DNA of 30,789 bases from IMG/VR virus record IMGVR_UViG_3300030106_000042, positions 1-30,789 of that record, one strand, 5' to 3'. Shown here one piece after another: positions 1-6,670 of the stretch (its first letter is position 1; each line of letters begins with the position of its first letter). Origin of the DNA: a virus. A program made the position numbers and the translations under genes. The notes under the pieces are model-generated. The model was not told the origin of the DNA. It made no database searches and saw only the letters and a list, made by a program, of their open reading frames with translations.

Positions 1-417
1 GGAGCAGCAACTCCAATATTAGGAGTCTTCAATGGATGTTTCTATACTGATCCAACAACCAAGAAACCAACATTTAGTAACTATTATCCAGGTAGCATTG
101 CTGCTGATGATATTGTTGCTAATGTTATAGACGATCCACAAACTTTATTTTTGATTGATGCTGATGCAGCATTTACTAGAGCAGGTTTGTTTACTAATTA
201 TTCAGTAACAAATGTGACTGGTAATACTGACACTGGTATATCAAAAGTACAGTTAGATGTATCTGAGGTAAGCACCTCATTTAGTTTTGCATTAATGGCA
301 GTAGATATATCACAAGATGTGAATAATGAAGACACTGGAAATGCAAACGCTAATGTTGTGGTGCGTATTAATAACCATTTCTATCAGCAAAATAATAATG
401 CTGATACTGGCGTATAA
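1..417 (+). CDS. Virion structural protein next to capsid gene (5' end missing)
   Basis: The frame is open from the first base of the window, so this is the C-terminal 138 residues of a longer protein. A TTG at 151 could be mistaken for the start, but coding clearly continues upstream of it, with residues such as GVFNGCFYTDP and FSNYYPGS. Proteins with this look commonly sit just upstream of the major capsid gene in marine podoviruses and are annotated as structural, possibly head-stabilising or decorating; that is family-level memory, not a search result. The composition is rich in Asp, Asn, Thr and Val with alternating beta-type hydrophobicity. It ends 11 bases before the capsid gene, so the two are almost certainly co-transcribed. 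The exact role is unknown. Confidence 0.6.
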   Translation, partial: GAATPILGVFNGCFYTDPTTKKPTFSNYYPGSIAADDIVANVIDDPQTLFLIDADAAFTRAGLFTNYSVTNVTGNTDTGISKVQLDVSEVSTSFSFALMAVDISQDVNNEDTGNANANVVVRINNHFYQQNNNADTGV

Positions 418-428
418 GGGGGTAAATT

Positions 429-1340
429 ATGGCAATATCTAGAAGTCAACTCGTCAAAGAACTAGAGCCTGGTTTGAATGCTCTCTTTGGCTTAGAATAT
501 AATAAATATGAAAACGAACACGCAGAGATCTTTCAAAGTGAAGCATCTGATAGAGCTTTTGAAGAAGAAGTAATGCTAAGTGGTTTCGGTTCTGCTCCAG
601 TAAAACAAGAAGGTGCTAATGTGTCATTTGACCAAGCAACTGAATCTTTTACTGCAAGGTATACACACGAAACTATTGCTATGGCATTTGCTATTACTGA
701 AGAAGCTATTGAAGATAATTTATATGATAGATTAGCATCAAGATACACAAGAGCTTTAGCTAGAAGTATGGCTAATACAAAACAAGTTAAAGCTGCTAAT
801 GTATTAAACAATGCTTTCGATAGTAGTTTCACAGGTGGTGATGGTAAGGAGCTTTGTGCAACTGATCATCCTTTAGCTAATGGTGGTACTTTCAGTAATG
901 AACTTTCTACTGCTGCTGATTTAAGTGAAACTTCATTAGAGCAATCATTAATTGATATAGCTGCATTTGTTGATGAAAGAGGTTTAAAAATTGCTTTACA
1001 AGGAGTAAAGTTAATAATTCCAAAAGAGTTACAGTTTACTGCTGAAAGAATTTTAAAATCTCCACAAAGAGTCGGTACTGCTGACAATGATATTAACGCT
1101 ATGGCTTCAATGGGAATGATCCCACAAGGTTATAGAGTTAATCATTACTTAACAGATACTGATGCTTTCTTCATTATGACTGATGCTCCTAACGGAATGA
1201 AGATGTTTGTTAGAAGTCCAATCAAGACAGCTATTGAAGGAGACTTTGATACTGGTAATGTAAGGTTCAAAGCAAGAGAAAGATATTCATTTGGATTCTC
1301 CGATCCTAGAGGTATATTCGGCTCACCAGGTGCAGCTTAA
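429..1340 (+). CDS. Major capsid protein, Mu gpT-like HK97 fold
   Basis: A 303-residue protein of the size and look of the Mu gpT-like major head subunit family, which has the HK97 fold and forms the icosahedral shell. An acidic N-terminal arm (about residues 1-60) precedes a segment with ITEEAIEDNLYDRL and ALARSMANTKQ (about 90-120), which I recognise from capsid proteins of marine and roseobacter-type phages. This is followed by a C-terminal domain ending in FGFSDPRGIFG. No separate scaffold or maturation protease is visible; these would lie upstream. The ATG at 429 follows a purine-rich GGGGG site. A strong terminator lies directly downstream, so capsid transcripts end here. Confidence 0.85.
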   Translation: MAISRSQLVKELEPGLNALFGLEYNKYENEHAEIFQSEASDRAFEEEVMLSGFGSAPVKQEGANVSFDQATESFTARYTHETIAMAFAITEEAIEDNLYDRLASRYTRALARSMANTKQVKAANVLNNAFDSSFTGGDGKELCATDHPLANGGTFSNELSTAADLSETSLEQSLIDIAAFVDERGLKIALQGVKLIIPKELQFTAERILKSPQRVGTADNDINAMASMGMIPQGYRVNHYLTDTDAFFIMTDAPNGMKMFVRSPIKTAIEGDFDTGNVRFKARERYSFGFSDPRGIFGSPGAA

Positions 1341-1362
1341 TAATCTCTTTGAATAAACAATT

Positions 1363-1391
1363 AAAAGGAGCTGTAAGGCTCCTTTTTTTTT
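1363..1391 (+). terminator. Rho-independent terminator after capsid gene
   Basis: A perfect 9-bp stem (AAAAGGAGC at 1363-1371 with GCTCCTTTT at 1378-1386) closes a 6-base loop and runs into a T tract ending at 1391. It sits 22 bases after the capsid stop codon. Confidence 0.9.
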
Positions 1392-1460
1392 AGTGATTCG
1401 CATTTTTTAAAAAATTACAATTAAATAAAAACTAAGTTTTCTGCACCTTTCGAGGTTTAT

Positions 1461-1489
1461 TTGCATATCACATCTTTTTAAGATATATT
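1461..1489 (+). promoter_or_regulatory. Predicted sigma70-type promoter for the 1521 gene
   Basis: TTGCAT at 1461-1466 and TATATT at 1484-1489 are separated by exactly 17 bases. The element lies between the capsid terminator and the 1521 gene, which would otherwise lack a promoter. A small ACCT-TTCG-AGGT hairpin (1445-1456) lies just upstream. Confidence 0.6.
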
Positions 1490-1520
1490 TATATTATTAA
1501 CAACAACAAAGGATAAACAA

Positions 1521-1871
1521 ATGACAAAATATAAAATATACCAACCACAAATAGACAGAAACAATGTTTCATCAGAGATTGATAAAGCATGGCAAGAAGT
1601 AATTTTTCAACATAATATAAGTAATGAGGAATTAGAACTTAATGTAAATAAACTATCTGAAAATGTTTATAAGCACACAGGTAGTATTGATGCTAATAAT
1701 TTAGATGAAGTTTTTCACATTGGTAATACTGACAGAAGTAAAGTAGAAACTACTGATATACCTTTTGTAAGTGTAAGTGTTGGCGATTTAATTTTAGATA
1801 CTGAAACTCTTGAGACAAATATTGTTGCAAGATTTGGTTTTACTCCAGTAAATGTTAGAGAAATCGCATAA
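1521..1871 (+). CDS. Small YodL-like domain protein (moron-type gene)
   Basis: A 116-residue protein starting MTKYKIYQ, with an AAGGA ribosome site 7 bases upstream of the ATG. The C-terminal half contains NLDEVFHIGN, then FVSVSVGDLILD, then a final ARFGFTPV. This order (a YKIYQ-like start, an L-x-VF segment, an S-V-S/G-D motif and a closing GF strand) resembles YodL-like domains. Those occur alone or inside phage and plasmid polyvalent proteins and are often linked to anti-restriction or conjugation loci. The assignment is from motif memory and is tentative. The gene has its own promoter upstream and strong terminators on both sides, so it appears to be transcribed independently of the structural genes around it. 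Confidence 0.5.
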   Translation: MTKYKIYQPQIDRNNVSSEIDKAWQEVIFQHNISNEELELNVNKLSENVYKHTGSIDANNLDEVFHIGNTDRSKVETTDIPFVSVSVGDLILDTETLETNIVARFGFTPVNVREIA

Positions 1872-1894
1872 ATAATATAATAAATAACTAAATC

Positions 1895-1926
1895 AAAAGA
1901 GGACTTACATAGTCCTCTTTTTTTTT
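1895..1926 (+). terminator. Rho-independent terminator after the 1521 gene
   Basis: A perfect 11-bp stem (AAAAGAGGACT at 1895-1905 with AGTCCTCTTTT at 1911-1921), loop TACAT, followed by a T run to 1926. It closes the one-gene cassette. Confidence 0.92.
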
Positions 1927-1937
1927 GTATACTGTTA

Positions 1938-1965
1938 TTACCAAGAATTTCATAACTGATATAGA
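1938..1965 (+). promoter_or_regulatory. Weak candidate promoter for the 2018 operon
   Basis: TTACCA at 1938-1943 and TATAGA at 1960-1965 are 16 bases apart, each matching four of six consensus bases. A promoter is expected here because a strong terminator lies just upstream and a long gene run starts at 2018. The match itself is unremarkable. Confidence 0.3.
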
Positions 1966-1998
1966 CAGGCTTGGCTGACACCCCTAGAGGACTATATC
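1958..1998 (+). promoter_or_regulatory. Inverted repeat in the leader of the 2018 operon
   Basis: GATATAG (1958-1964) and CTATATC (1992-1998) are perfect reverse complements enclosing 27 bases of unusually GC-rich sequence (CAGGCTTGGCTGACACCCC region) for this genome. It lies 20 bases upstream of the 2018 start. It could be an RNA leader structure or an operator. I could not match it to a known riboswitch or ribozyme consensus. Confidence 0.35.
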
Positions 1999-2017
1999 TT
2001 TTAACTAGGAGAAAAAA

Positions 2018-2737
2018 ATGGCAGGAGTACATTTTACAGGTCCAATTCTTTTTGCTGGTAAAAACAACGAAAAGAAATGGTTCGAAAACTTACCAATAGA
2101 TAAAAATCCAGATTATGTAGTTTATTTTGATGATTTTGACAGAATTGGTTTTGATTCAAATACTGGACACAGATGGACAGTAGTAAAAGATTCAGGTGCA
2201 TCAGTAGCAATTGCAGCAGATCAATTAAATGGATTAGTAAATCTTAACTCAACAGCGACTACAGATAATGATGGAGCTTCAATACAAAAGAATGAGATCT
2301 TTCAAGTACAAGCAAATAAAGATCTTTGGTTTGAAACTAAAGTTAGAACCTCTGATGTAACAGATACCGATTTGTGCTTTGGTTTTACAGTAAACTTTAC
2401 TACTAATCCAGAGGCAATGTTAACAGCAGCTGATAGAATTGTTTTTCAAAAAGATGATGGAGATGCTTCAATTTTATGTAAGACAGAAAAAGATGGTACG
2501 GAAACATCAACAGATTCTGGCATTGATATGACAAACGATACTGATGTTACATTAAGTATTCGTTGTCAAAGCACAGGTAAGGTTGATTTTTTTGTAAACA
2601 GAAAATTAGTTGCAACACATACAGACAATATTCCAACTGATGAAATTTTAACAATAGCTGCTATGTCTTTATCAGGAAATGCTACAGGCACTAAAGTTAC
2701 ATCAATTGATTATATGTTTGCTGCATCTGATAGATAA
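2018..2737 (+). CDS. Virion protein with predicted concanavalin A-like jelly-roll
   Basis: A 239-residue protein starting MAGVHFTGPILFAG, with an AGGAG site upstream of the ATG. From about residue 35 onward it shows the layout of a concanavalin A-like lectin sandwich: DDFDRIGFD, a strand pattern around LWFETKVRTSDV, LCFGFTVN, and a late VDFFVNRKLVATH strand typical of a LamG-type C-terminal sheet. In marine phages such proteins are found among head and tail structural genes and are thought to decorate the capsid or bind surfaces. It opens a new transcription unit after a terminator and is followed 11 bases later by another beta-rich structural gene. Decoration protein is my preferred reading; a small fibre is the alternative. 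Confidence 0.55.
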   Translation: MAGVHFTGPILFAGKNNEKKWFENLPIDKNPDYVVYFDDFDRIGFDSNTGHRWTVVKDSGASVAIAADQLNGLVNLNSTATTDNDGASIQKNEIFQVQANKDLWFETKVRTSDVTDTDLCFGFTVNFTTNPEAMLTAADRIVFQKDDGDASILCKTEKDGTETSTDSGIDMTNDTDVTLSIRCQSTGKVDFFVNRKLVATHTDNIPTDEILTIAAMSLSGNATGTKVTSIDYMFAASDR

Positions 2738-2748
2738 GGAGATAAATT

Positions 2749-3354
2749 ATGGGTTTACAACTACAAGTTAAAACCTTTAAACCAGCAGCTGCTTCTACCA
2801 CAAGCGTTGCAGCTGCACAAACTCTTGGAGGAGCAGGTAATATGACTTTAGTAGCAGCAGCAGCCACTGGAGCTTATGCAGGTACTAATGTAGGTTCTAC
2901 TATTAGTTTGACCTCTACTGGAAATATATCTGCAAGAACATTTACTGTCACTGGAACTGATGCTTCTGGTTCTGCTATTACTGAAGATATAACAGGACCT
3001 AATAATACTACAGTTACAGGAAGTGTGTTTTTTTCTACAGTAACTCAAATAGCAGTAGATGGTGCAGTTGGAACTAATACTTCAGTTGGTAATGGTGCAG
3101 ATACAGTTGGAGCTATATTTACTGGAGCAACAAGAGTTAAAGGTGCCCAAATAACAACAGGAGGAACTATATCAGATATTAGTTTCAAAGAATCTTCTCA
3201 AACAGGAACCACTAAATTTTTCTATACTGTGGCTACAACCACAAAAGACTATATGGAACCTTATATACCTGATGAGGGTATTTTGTTTAGAGAAGGAGCT
3301 TTTATAGATTTACCGTCAGGTAGTGTTGTTAGTGCGACAGTATACTATGGATAA
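2749..3354 (+). CDS. Thr/Ala/Gly-rich beta-structured virion protein
   Basis: A 201-residue protein strongly enriched in Thr, Ala, Gly and Ser with almost no charged residues over its first 130 positions. It contains a TFTVTGTDASGSAITEDI segment of an Ig-like or beta-sandwich kind often seen in marine phage structural proteins. The C-terminal 50 residues are more ordinary (KFFYTVATTTKDYMEPYIP) and may be the attachment domain. The good AAGGAG site sits in the 11-base gap after the previous gene. Position suggests a head decoration or fibre protein. No enzyme motif is visible. Its stop codon overlaps the start of the next gene. Confidence 0.5.
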   Translation: MGLQLQVKTFKPAAASTTSVAAAQTLGGAGNMTLVAAAATGAYAGTNVGSTISLTSTGNISARTFTVTGTDASGSAITEDITGPNNTTVTGSVFFSTVTQIAVDGAVGTNTSVGNGADTVGAIFTGATRVKGAQITTGGTISDISFKESSQTGTTKFFYTVATTTKDYMEPYIPDEGILFREGAFIDLPSGSVVSATVYYG

Positions 3355-3655
3355 ATATACAGCAGATCTTCTTAGTTTCAAAAATGGGGGTATGCCTCCT
3401 AGAACTAAGAAGTATTTTAGGTCTACTGAGTCTGGAGCTGGAATGACTAAAGCAGGTGTTGAAAAATACCGAAGAGACAATCCAGGGTCCAAACTCAAGA
3501 CTGCTGTGACTAAAAAAAAGAATTTAACAAAAAAAGAACAAGCAAGAAGAAAATCATTTTGTGCTAGAAGTGCAGGACAAATGAAGAAGTTTCCTAAAGC
3601 AGCTAAAGATCCTAATTCAAGATTAAGACAAGCAAGAAGAAGATGGAGGTGTTAA
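3347..3655 (+). CDS. Small basic protein with C-x-R...C motif
   Basis: The chosen start is ATG 3347, which overlaps the stop of the preceding gene. A longer frame opens at TTG 3323 but lies inside that gene, and an ATG at 3392 after GGGGGT is also possible. The 102-residue product has an N-terminal segment with ESGAGMTKAGVEKYRRDNPG, a Lys-rich linker, and a C-terminal tail with FCARSAGQMKKFPKA and a final RRRWRC. Cys72 and Cys102 are spaced C-x29-C. Proteins with this tail recur in cyanophages and other marine phages as hypothetical proteins of unknown function. High charge and paired cysteines would suit nucleic-acid or zinc binding, but no activity is known to me. It shares a mini-motif with three nearby genes. 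Confidence 0.6.
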   Translation: MDKYTADLLSFKNGGMPPRTKKYFRSTESGAGMTKAGVEKYRRDNPGSKLKTAVTKKKNLTKKEQARRKSFCARSAGQMKKFPKAAKDPNSRLRQARRRWRC

Positions 3656-4114
3656 ATGAAATTATCTGATAACTTTTCTTTAAATGAATTTACTAAATCA
3701 CAAACAGCCTTAAGAAATGGTATAGACAATACACCAAGTGAAGAAGTAATAGAAAACTTAAAAGCATTATGTGAAAATGTTTTGCAACCCATAAGAGAAT
3801 ATTTCTTGATGCCAGTTTTTATATCCTCTGGTTACAGGTCGGCTGCTTTGAATCACAAACTCGGTTCGAGTATCAGCTCACAGCACGTTCAAGGTCAGGC
3901 AGCTGATATTGAAATATTTGGTATTGGTAACAAAGAGCTATCAGATTGGATAAACGACAACTGTGAGTTTGATCAATTAATATTAGAGTTTCATAACGAA
4001 GAAGACCCTAACTCTGGTTGGGTTCATGTGTCTTATAAAAAAGAAGATAATAGAAAACAATATAAGAGAGCAGATAGGAATGAAGAGGGAAAGGTAGAGT
4101 ATACTTTTGTATGA
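3656..4114 (+). CDS. M15-family zinc D-Ala-D-Ala peptidase (endolysin type)
   Basis: A 152-residue single-domain peptidase of the M15 (VanY/M15_3-like) family, which cleaves peptidoglycan stem peptides. FSLNEFTKS near the N-terminus is the usual entry motif. SGYRS (58-62), His77 and Asp84 in QHVQGQAADI, Glu111 in LILEFH and His124 in WVHVS supply the substrate-binding, zinc and catalytic residues. No signal peptide or extra cell-wall domain is present, so it would need a holin to reach the wall as an endolysin, or could act from the virion during entry. It starts on the base after the previous stop (AGGTGTTAAATG), and the downstream small gene overlaps its stop as ATGA. Its place among structural genes leaves both roles open. 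Confidence 0.85.
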   Translation: MKLSDNFSLNEFTKSQTALRNGIDNTPSEEVIENLKALCENVLQPIREYFLMPVFISSGYRSAALNHKLGSSISSQHVQGQAADIEIFGIGNKELSDWINDNCEFDQLILEFHNEEDPNSGWVHVSYKKEDNRKQYKRADRNEEGKVEYTFV

Positions 4115-4266
4115 CGATAGGTAGAAGTCAGATGAGGAAACAAATATCAAATCCTCCACAAAAAAAGAAATGGTCAAAAAAAAGAAAAAGTAAAATAAAT
4201 TGTGCAAGACCAAAAGGATTTAGTGAAAGGGCACACTGTGCCTCAAGAAGAAAGAAAGCAAGGTAG
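4111..4266 (+). CDS. 51-residue basic protein with C-x-R...C motif
   Basis: This short frame begins ATGA at 4111, overlapping the stop of the M15 peptidase gene, and ends at TAG 4266. The product is 51 residues, starts MTIGRSQMRKQ, and ends NCARPKGFSERAHCASRRK before a basic tail. Cys31 and Cys43 are spaced C-x11-C. About 40 percent of residues are Lys or Arg. Near-identical short peptides occur in many marine phages, usually unannotated or hypothetical, and that conservation is why I call it a gene despite its length. The function is unknown. The paired cysteines and charge fit a zinc knuckle or a DNA-compacting peptide. It is one of four neighbouring genes sharing this motif. Confidence 0.7.
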   Translation: MTIGRSQMRKQISNPPQKKKWSKKRKSKINCARPKGFSERAHCASRRKKAR

Positions 4267-4309
4267 ACACAACGAGTGTGAAAGTTTATATTAATAGTAG
4301 GAGTTCATT

Positions 4310-4810
4310 ATGACAAAATTATGCCCAAGAGGAAAAGCAGCTGCTAAAAGAAAATTTAAAGTTTACCCAAGTGCATATGCGAATGCTTACGCATCAAAGG
4401 TTTGTGCAGGAAAAATAAAAGATGACAGGGGAGTTAAAAGAAAAGATTTTAAAGGATCTAAACCATCAGGGTCAAAAGTAGCGAGTGCTGCTAGAAAAGT
4501 TAAAACAGCAAAAATAGGAGGTACTATGAAAGTAAGAAAAGCAGGACTAGGAGCAATTATGCTTTTAAATGAAGTAAGAAAGCAAGGTAAAAAAGAAGGT
4601 AGAAGACAGGCAGCAGAGGGTCAAAGTCAAGATAAACAATATCAAGAGTTTCTTGCTATGAAAGAAAAAGATAATATGACCACTGCAAACAAAGGTAAGT
4701 TTGTAGATATACCACAACAGTCAGGTATGGCAATTGAGTTGTCTATAGATGGAGATGATAGTTTTGTAAATCCTTCTGCACAAGCATACTATAAAGATCT
4801 ATTAAAGTAA
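4310..4810 (+). CDS. Basic protein with C-x-R...C N-terminal motif
   Basis: A 166-residue protein with a good AGGAG site and ATG start. The N-terminal 35 residues hold a compact motif: Cys5 in KLCPRGKAAAKRKF, then VYPSAYANAYA, then Cys32 in KVCAG (C-x26-C). I recognise this block from hypothetical proteins of cyanophages and other marine phages. Residues 35-75 are a Lys-rich linker with KGSKPSGSK. Around residues 80-100 a short hydrophobic stretch (AGLGAIMLLNEV) precedes a charged helix, and the C-terminus is acidic. The product may tether a basic cysteine domain to another virion protein. Its TAA stop overlaps the ATG of the next gene (TAATG), showing translational coupling. Confidence 0.6.
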   Translation: MTKLCPRGKAAAKRKFKVYPSAYANAYASKVCAGKIKDDRGVKRKDFKGSKPSGSKVASAARKVKTAKIGGTMKVRKAGLGAIMLLNEVRKQGKKEGRRQAAEGQSQDKQYQEFLAMKEKDNMTTANKGKFVDIPQQSGMAIELSIDGDDSFVNPSAQAYYKDLLK

Positions 4811-5097
4811 TGTCTGGTTTAGATAAATGGTTTGCTCAAAAGTGGGTGGATATAGGAAGCAAAGACAAAGACGGTAATTTCAAACCCTGTGGTAGAAGTA
4901 AACAAAAAGCAGATGCTAAAAGAAAATATCCAAAGTGTGTTCCTCTTGCAAAGGCTAGAAGAATGACTAAAGGGGAAAGAAAAAGTGCAGTAAGAAGAAA
5001 GAGAGCTAAAGCTCAAGGTGTTGGTGGTAAACCGACTAATGTTAAAACTTTTGCAGTTCAAGGAGGACTAGCAGATTATTATAAAGGAGTAGTGTAA
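4810..5097 (+). CDS. Small basic protein, KWVDI...CGR...YPKC family
   Basis: A 95-residue protein translationally coupled on both sides (TAATG overlaps at 4810 and 5097). It opens with LDKWFAQKWVDIGSK, then Cys27 in PCGRSKQKADAKRKYPKC and Cys43 (C-x15-C), then ARRMTKGERKSAVRRKRAKA and a final PTNVKTFAV. The same layout recurs widely in marine phages and, as I recall, also in large algal DNA viruses, always without a known function. The protein is highly basic, with a probable long helix at residues 50-72. A zinc-binding nucleic-acid or capsid-interior peptide is a reasonable guess only. Its neighbours with the C-x-R motif make a shared role likely. Confidence 0.65.
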   Translation: MSGLDKWFAQKWVDIGSKDKDGNFKPCGRSKQKADAKRKYPKCVPLAKARRMTKGERKSAVRRKRAKAQGVGGKPTNVKTFAVQGGLADYYKGVV

Positions 5098-5591
5098 TGA
5101 CTAATGAAACTAAATTAATAAATGATGTATTGTATAGTTTAAAAGTGCCACCAAAACAAACTCGTCAAAATAAAAAAAGTATGCGTAGATCAGAAAAAAA
5201 CATAAAACGTAATTTATATGATGATGTTCTAAAACCTTTAAAAAATGCAAAAGGTGGTAAAATAGAATTACCAAAAGCAGCTGACTTAGACGGTGATGGA
5301 AATTTTAACGAATATGAAACAGCACGAGGTGAGGCTATTCAAAAAGCTATGGCTAAAGAGAAGGTAGAAACAGCATCTCTTGGTAAAGCAATTAGTAGTA
5401 AACTGCCAGAAATGATTAGTAGATTTCAAGCAGATCAACAAGCAAAAAAAGCAGAAGAAGAAAAAATGTTTCAAGAAATGGTAAAAAGAGAAAAAGCAAA
5501 ATACGGTAACACGCAAAAAATGAAAGAAGGTGGTATAGCCAAAGGTGGTGGTATTGCTATTAAGGGTTTAAAATTTAAAGGTATATTTTAG
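5097..5591 (+). CDS. EF-hand and coiled-coil virion-associated protein
   Basis: A 164-residue protein whose start overlaps the upstream stop (TAATG). Residues 63-74 (DLDGDGNFNEYE) form a complete EF-hand/dockerin-type calcium loop, with Asp63, Asp65, Asp67, Gly68 and Glu74 in the ligand positions. A Lys-rich N-terminal third precedes it. Residues about 105-140 (QADQQAKKAEEEKMFQEM) are a strong coiled-coil candidate. The tail GIAKGGGIAIKGLKFKGIF is a Gly-Lys ending I associate with marine phage structural proteins. A single loop rather than a pair of EF-hands favours a structural calcium site. No enzymatic motif is seen. Position between the basic cysteine proteins and the neck genes suggests a virion component. 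Confidence 0.5.
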   Translation: MTNETKLINDVLYSLKVPPKQTRQNKKSMRRSEKNIKRNLYDDVLKPLKNAKGGKIELPKAADLDGDGNFNEYETARGEAIQKAMAKEKVETASLGKAISSKLPEMISRFQADQQAKKAEEEKMFQEMVKREKAKYGNTQKMKEGGIAKGGGIAIKGLKFKGIF

Positions 5592-5599
5592 GATATTAA

Positions 5600-6286
5600 A
5601 TGGCAACTTCTGGAACAACTGCATTTGATTTAGATATAGACGACATCATTGAAGAAGCATATGAGAGATGTGGTGTTAGAACTAATTCTGGTAAAGATTT
5701 AAAATCTGCAAGAAGAAGTTTAAATATTATGTTATCAGAGTGGGGTAATAGAGGTGTACATTTATGGAAAGTAGAATTAAAAGAACAATTATTAACTGCA
5801 GGAACAGCAACTTATACTGCACCTACTAATGCAAATGATGTTTTAGAGGCTTATGTAAGCACAACGACTGGAACAACCACATCTACTAATGATGTATCTT
5901 TAACTAAAATTAGTAGAAGTGAATATGCTGCATTGCCTAATAAAGGTTCACAAGGACAACCTAGTCAATATTATGTGGATAGACAAACTATTCCAACAAT
6001 TACTTTGTATCAAACTCCAGATGCTTCTACTTATACTTATTTAAAATATTATTATCTTAAAAGAATAGAAGATGCAGGAGCATATACAAATCAAGCAGAT
6101 GTAGTCTTTAGATTTATACCTTGTATGGTATCAGGTTTGGCTTATTACTTAAGTATGAAAAAAAACCCACAATTAGTACAACAACATAAATTACTTTATG
6201 AAGATGAATTACAAAGAGCTTTAACAGAAGATGGACAAAGAACTTCAGTTTATATAACACCACAAAATTATTTTCCACAAGGATAA
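5600..6286 (+). CDS. P22 gp4-like head-tail adaptor (neck) protein
   Basis: A 228-residue protein with an N-terminal motif FDLDIDDIIEEAYERCG, characteristic of the P22 tail accessory factor gp4-like family. That family forms a dodecameric ring under the portal and starts tail assembly. The helix pair with LKSARRSLNIMLSEWGNRG (about residues 34-52) and the later WKVELKEQLLTAG strand fit the family. The long C-terminal helices (FRFIPCMVSGLAYYLSMK) also match. The length is somewhat greater than P22 gp4 because of a beta insertion around residues 70-125. It begins an adaptor cluster with two small proteins immediately downstream. The call is well supported by motif, though made without a search. 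Confidence 0.75.
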   Translation: MATSGTTAFDLDIDDIIEEAYERCGVRTNSGKDLKSARRSLNIMLSEWGNRGVHLWKVELKEQLLTAGTATYTAPTNANDVLEAYVSTTTGTTTSTNDVSLTKISRSEYAALPNKGSQGQPSQYYVDRQTIPTITLYQTPDASTYTYLKYYYLKRIEDAGAYTNQADVVFRFIPCMVSGLAYYLSMKKNPQLVQQHKLLYEDELQRALTEDGQRTSVYITPQNYFPQG

Positions 6287-6289
6287 ATT

Positions 6290-6670
6290 ATGGCATACGC
6301 AAGAGGTAAATACGCAAAAGCAATATCAGATAGATCTGGTATGGCATTTCCTTACAATGAAATGGTAAAAGAATGGAATGGATCTTTTGTGCATAAATCT
6401 GAGTTTGAGGCAAAGCAACCACAAATAAAAAGAAAACACATTAAAGCTGATGCAATAGCATTAGCTAATGCAAGACCAAGACCTCCAGAAAATCAAAAAC
6501 AATTTTTACTTTATATAAGTAATGGTTTTTTCGCTAATCAAGGTGACACAGGTATAACTGGTGGAGCTAGTATGCGAGTGTCTGATAGTGATAAAATTTT
6601 AGGCACAAAATTAAATGCAGTTGAGGCAACAGTATCTGTAGGCACTAACTTTACGGTGGTAATTTCATGA
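6290..6670 (+). CDS. Conserved virion-associated protein of the neck cluster
   Basis: A 126-residue protein starting MAYARGKYAKAISDRSG and continuing FPYNEMVKEWNGSFVHKSEFE. I recognise this block from small proteins coded between neck and tail genes in many marine podo- and myophages, generally annotated only as structural or hypothetical. Two Pro-rich segments (KQPQIKRKH, ARPRPPEN) follow. The last 60 residues (GGASMRVSDSDK, VSVGTNFTVVI) look like a beta domain, so the protein may be a conserved N-terminal peg with a variable beta tail. It starts three bases after the gp4-like gene and overlaps the next gene as ATGA. The exact role is unknown. Confidence 0.6.
   Translation: MAYARGKYAKAISDRSGMAFPYNEMVKEWNGSFVHKSEFEAKQPQIKRKHIKADAIALANARPRPPENQKQFLLYISNGFFANQGDTGITGGASMRVSDSDKILGTKLNAVEATVSVGTNFTVVIS

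Noticed and set aside
1445-1456. ACCT-TTCG-AGGT hairpin as a second terminator after the capsid gene
   Set aside because: Only four base pairs and no clean T tract follow; too weak to call, although the tetraloop is of the stable UUCG type.
1927-2017. Possible known riboswitch or ribozyme (glutamine type, SAM type, hammerhead, twister) in the leader
   Set aside because: None of the conserved core sequences I know for these classes is present; only the simple inverted repeat remains.
4267-4309. CACA-ACGAG-TGTG dyad before the 4310 gene as a terminator or operator
   Set aside because: The stem is four base pairs with no T tract and no promoter overlap; likely chance.
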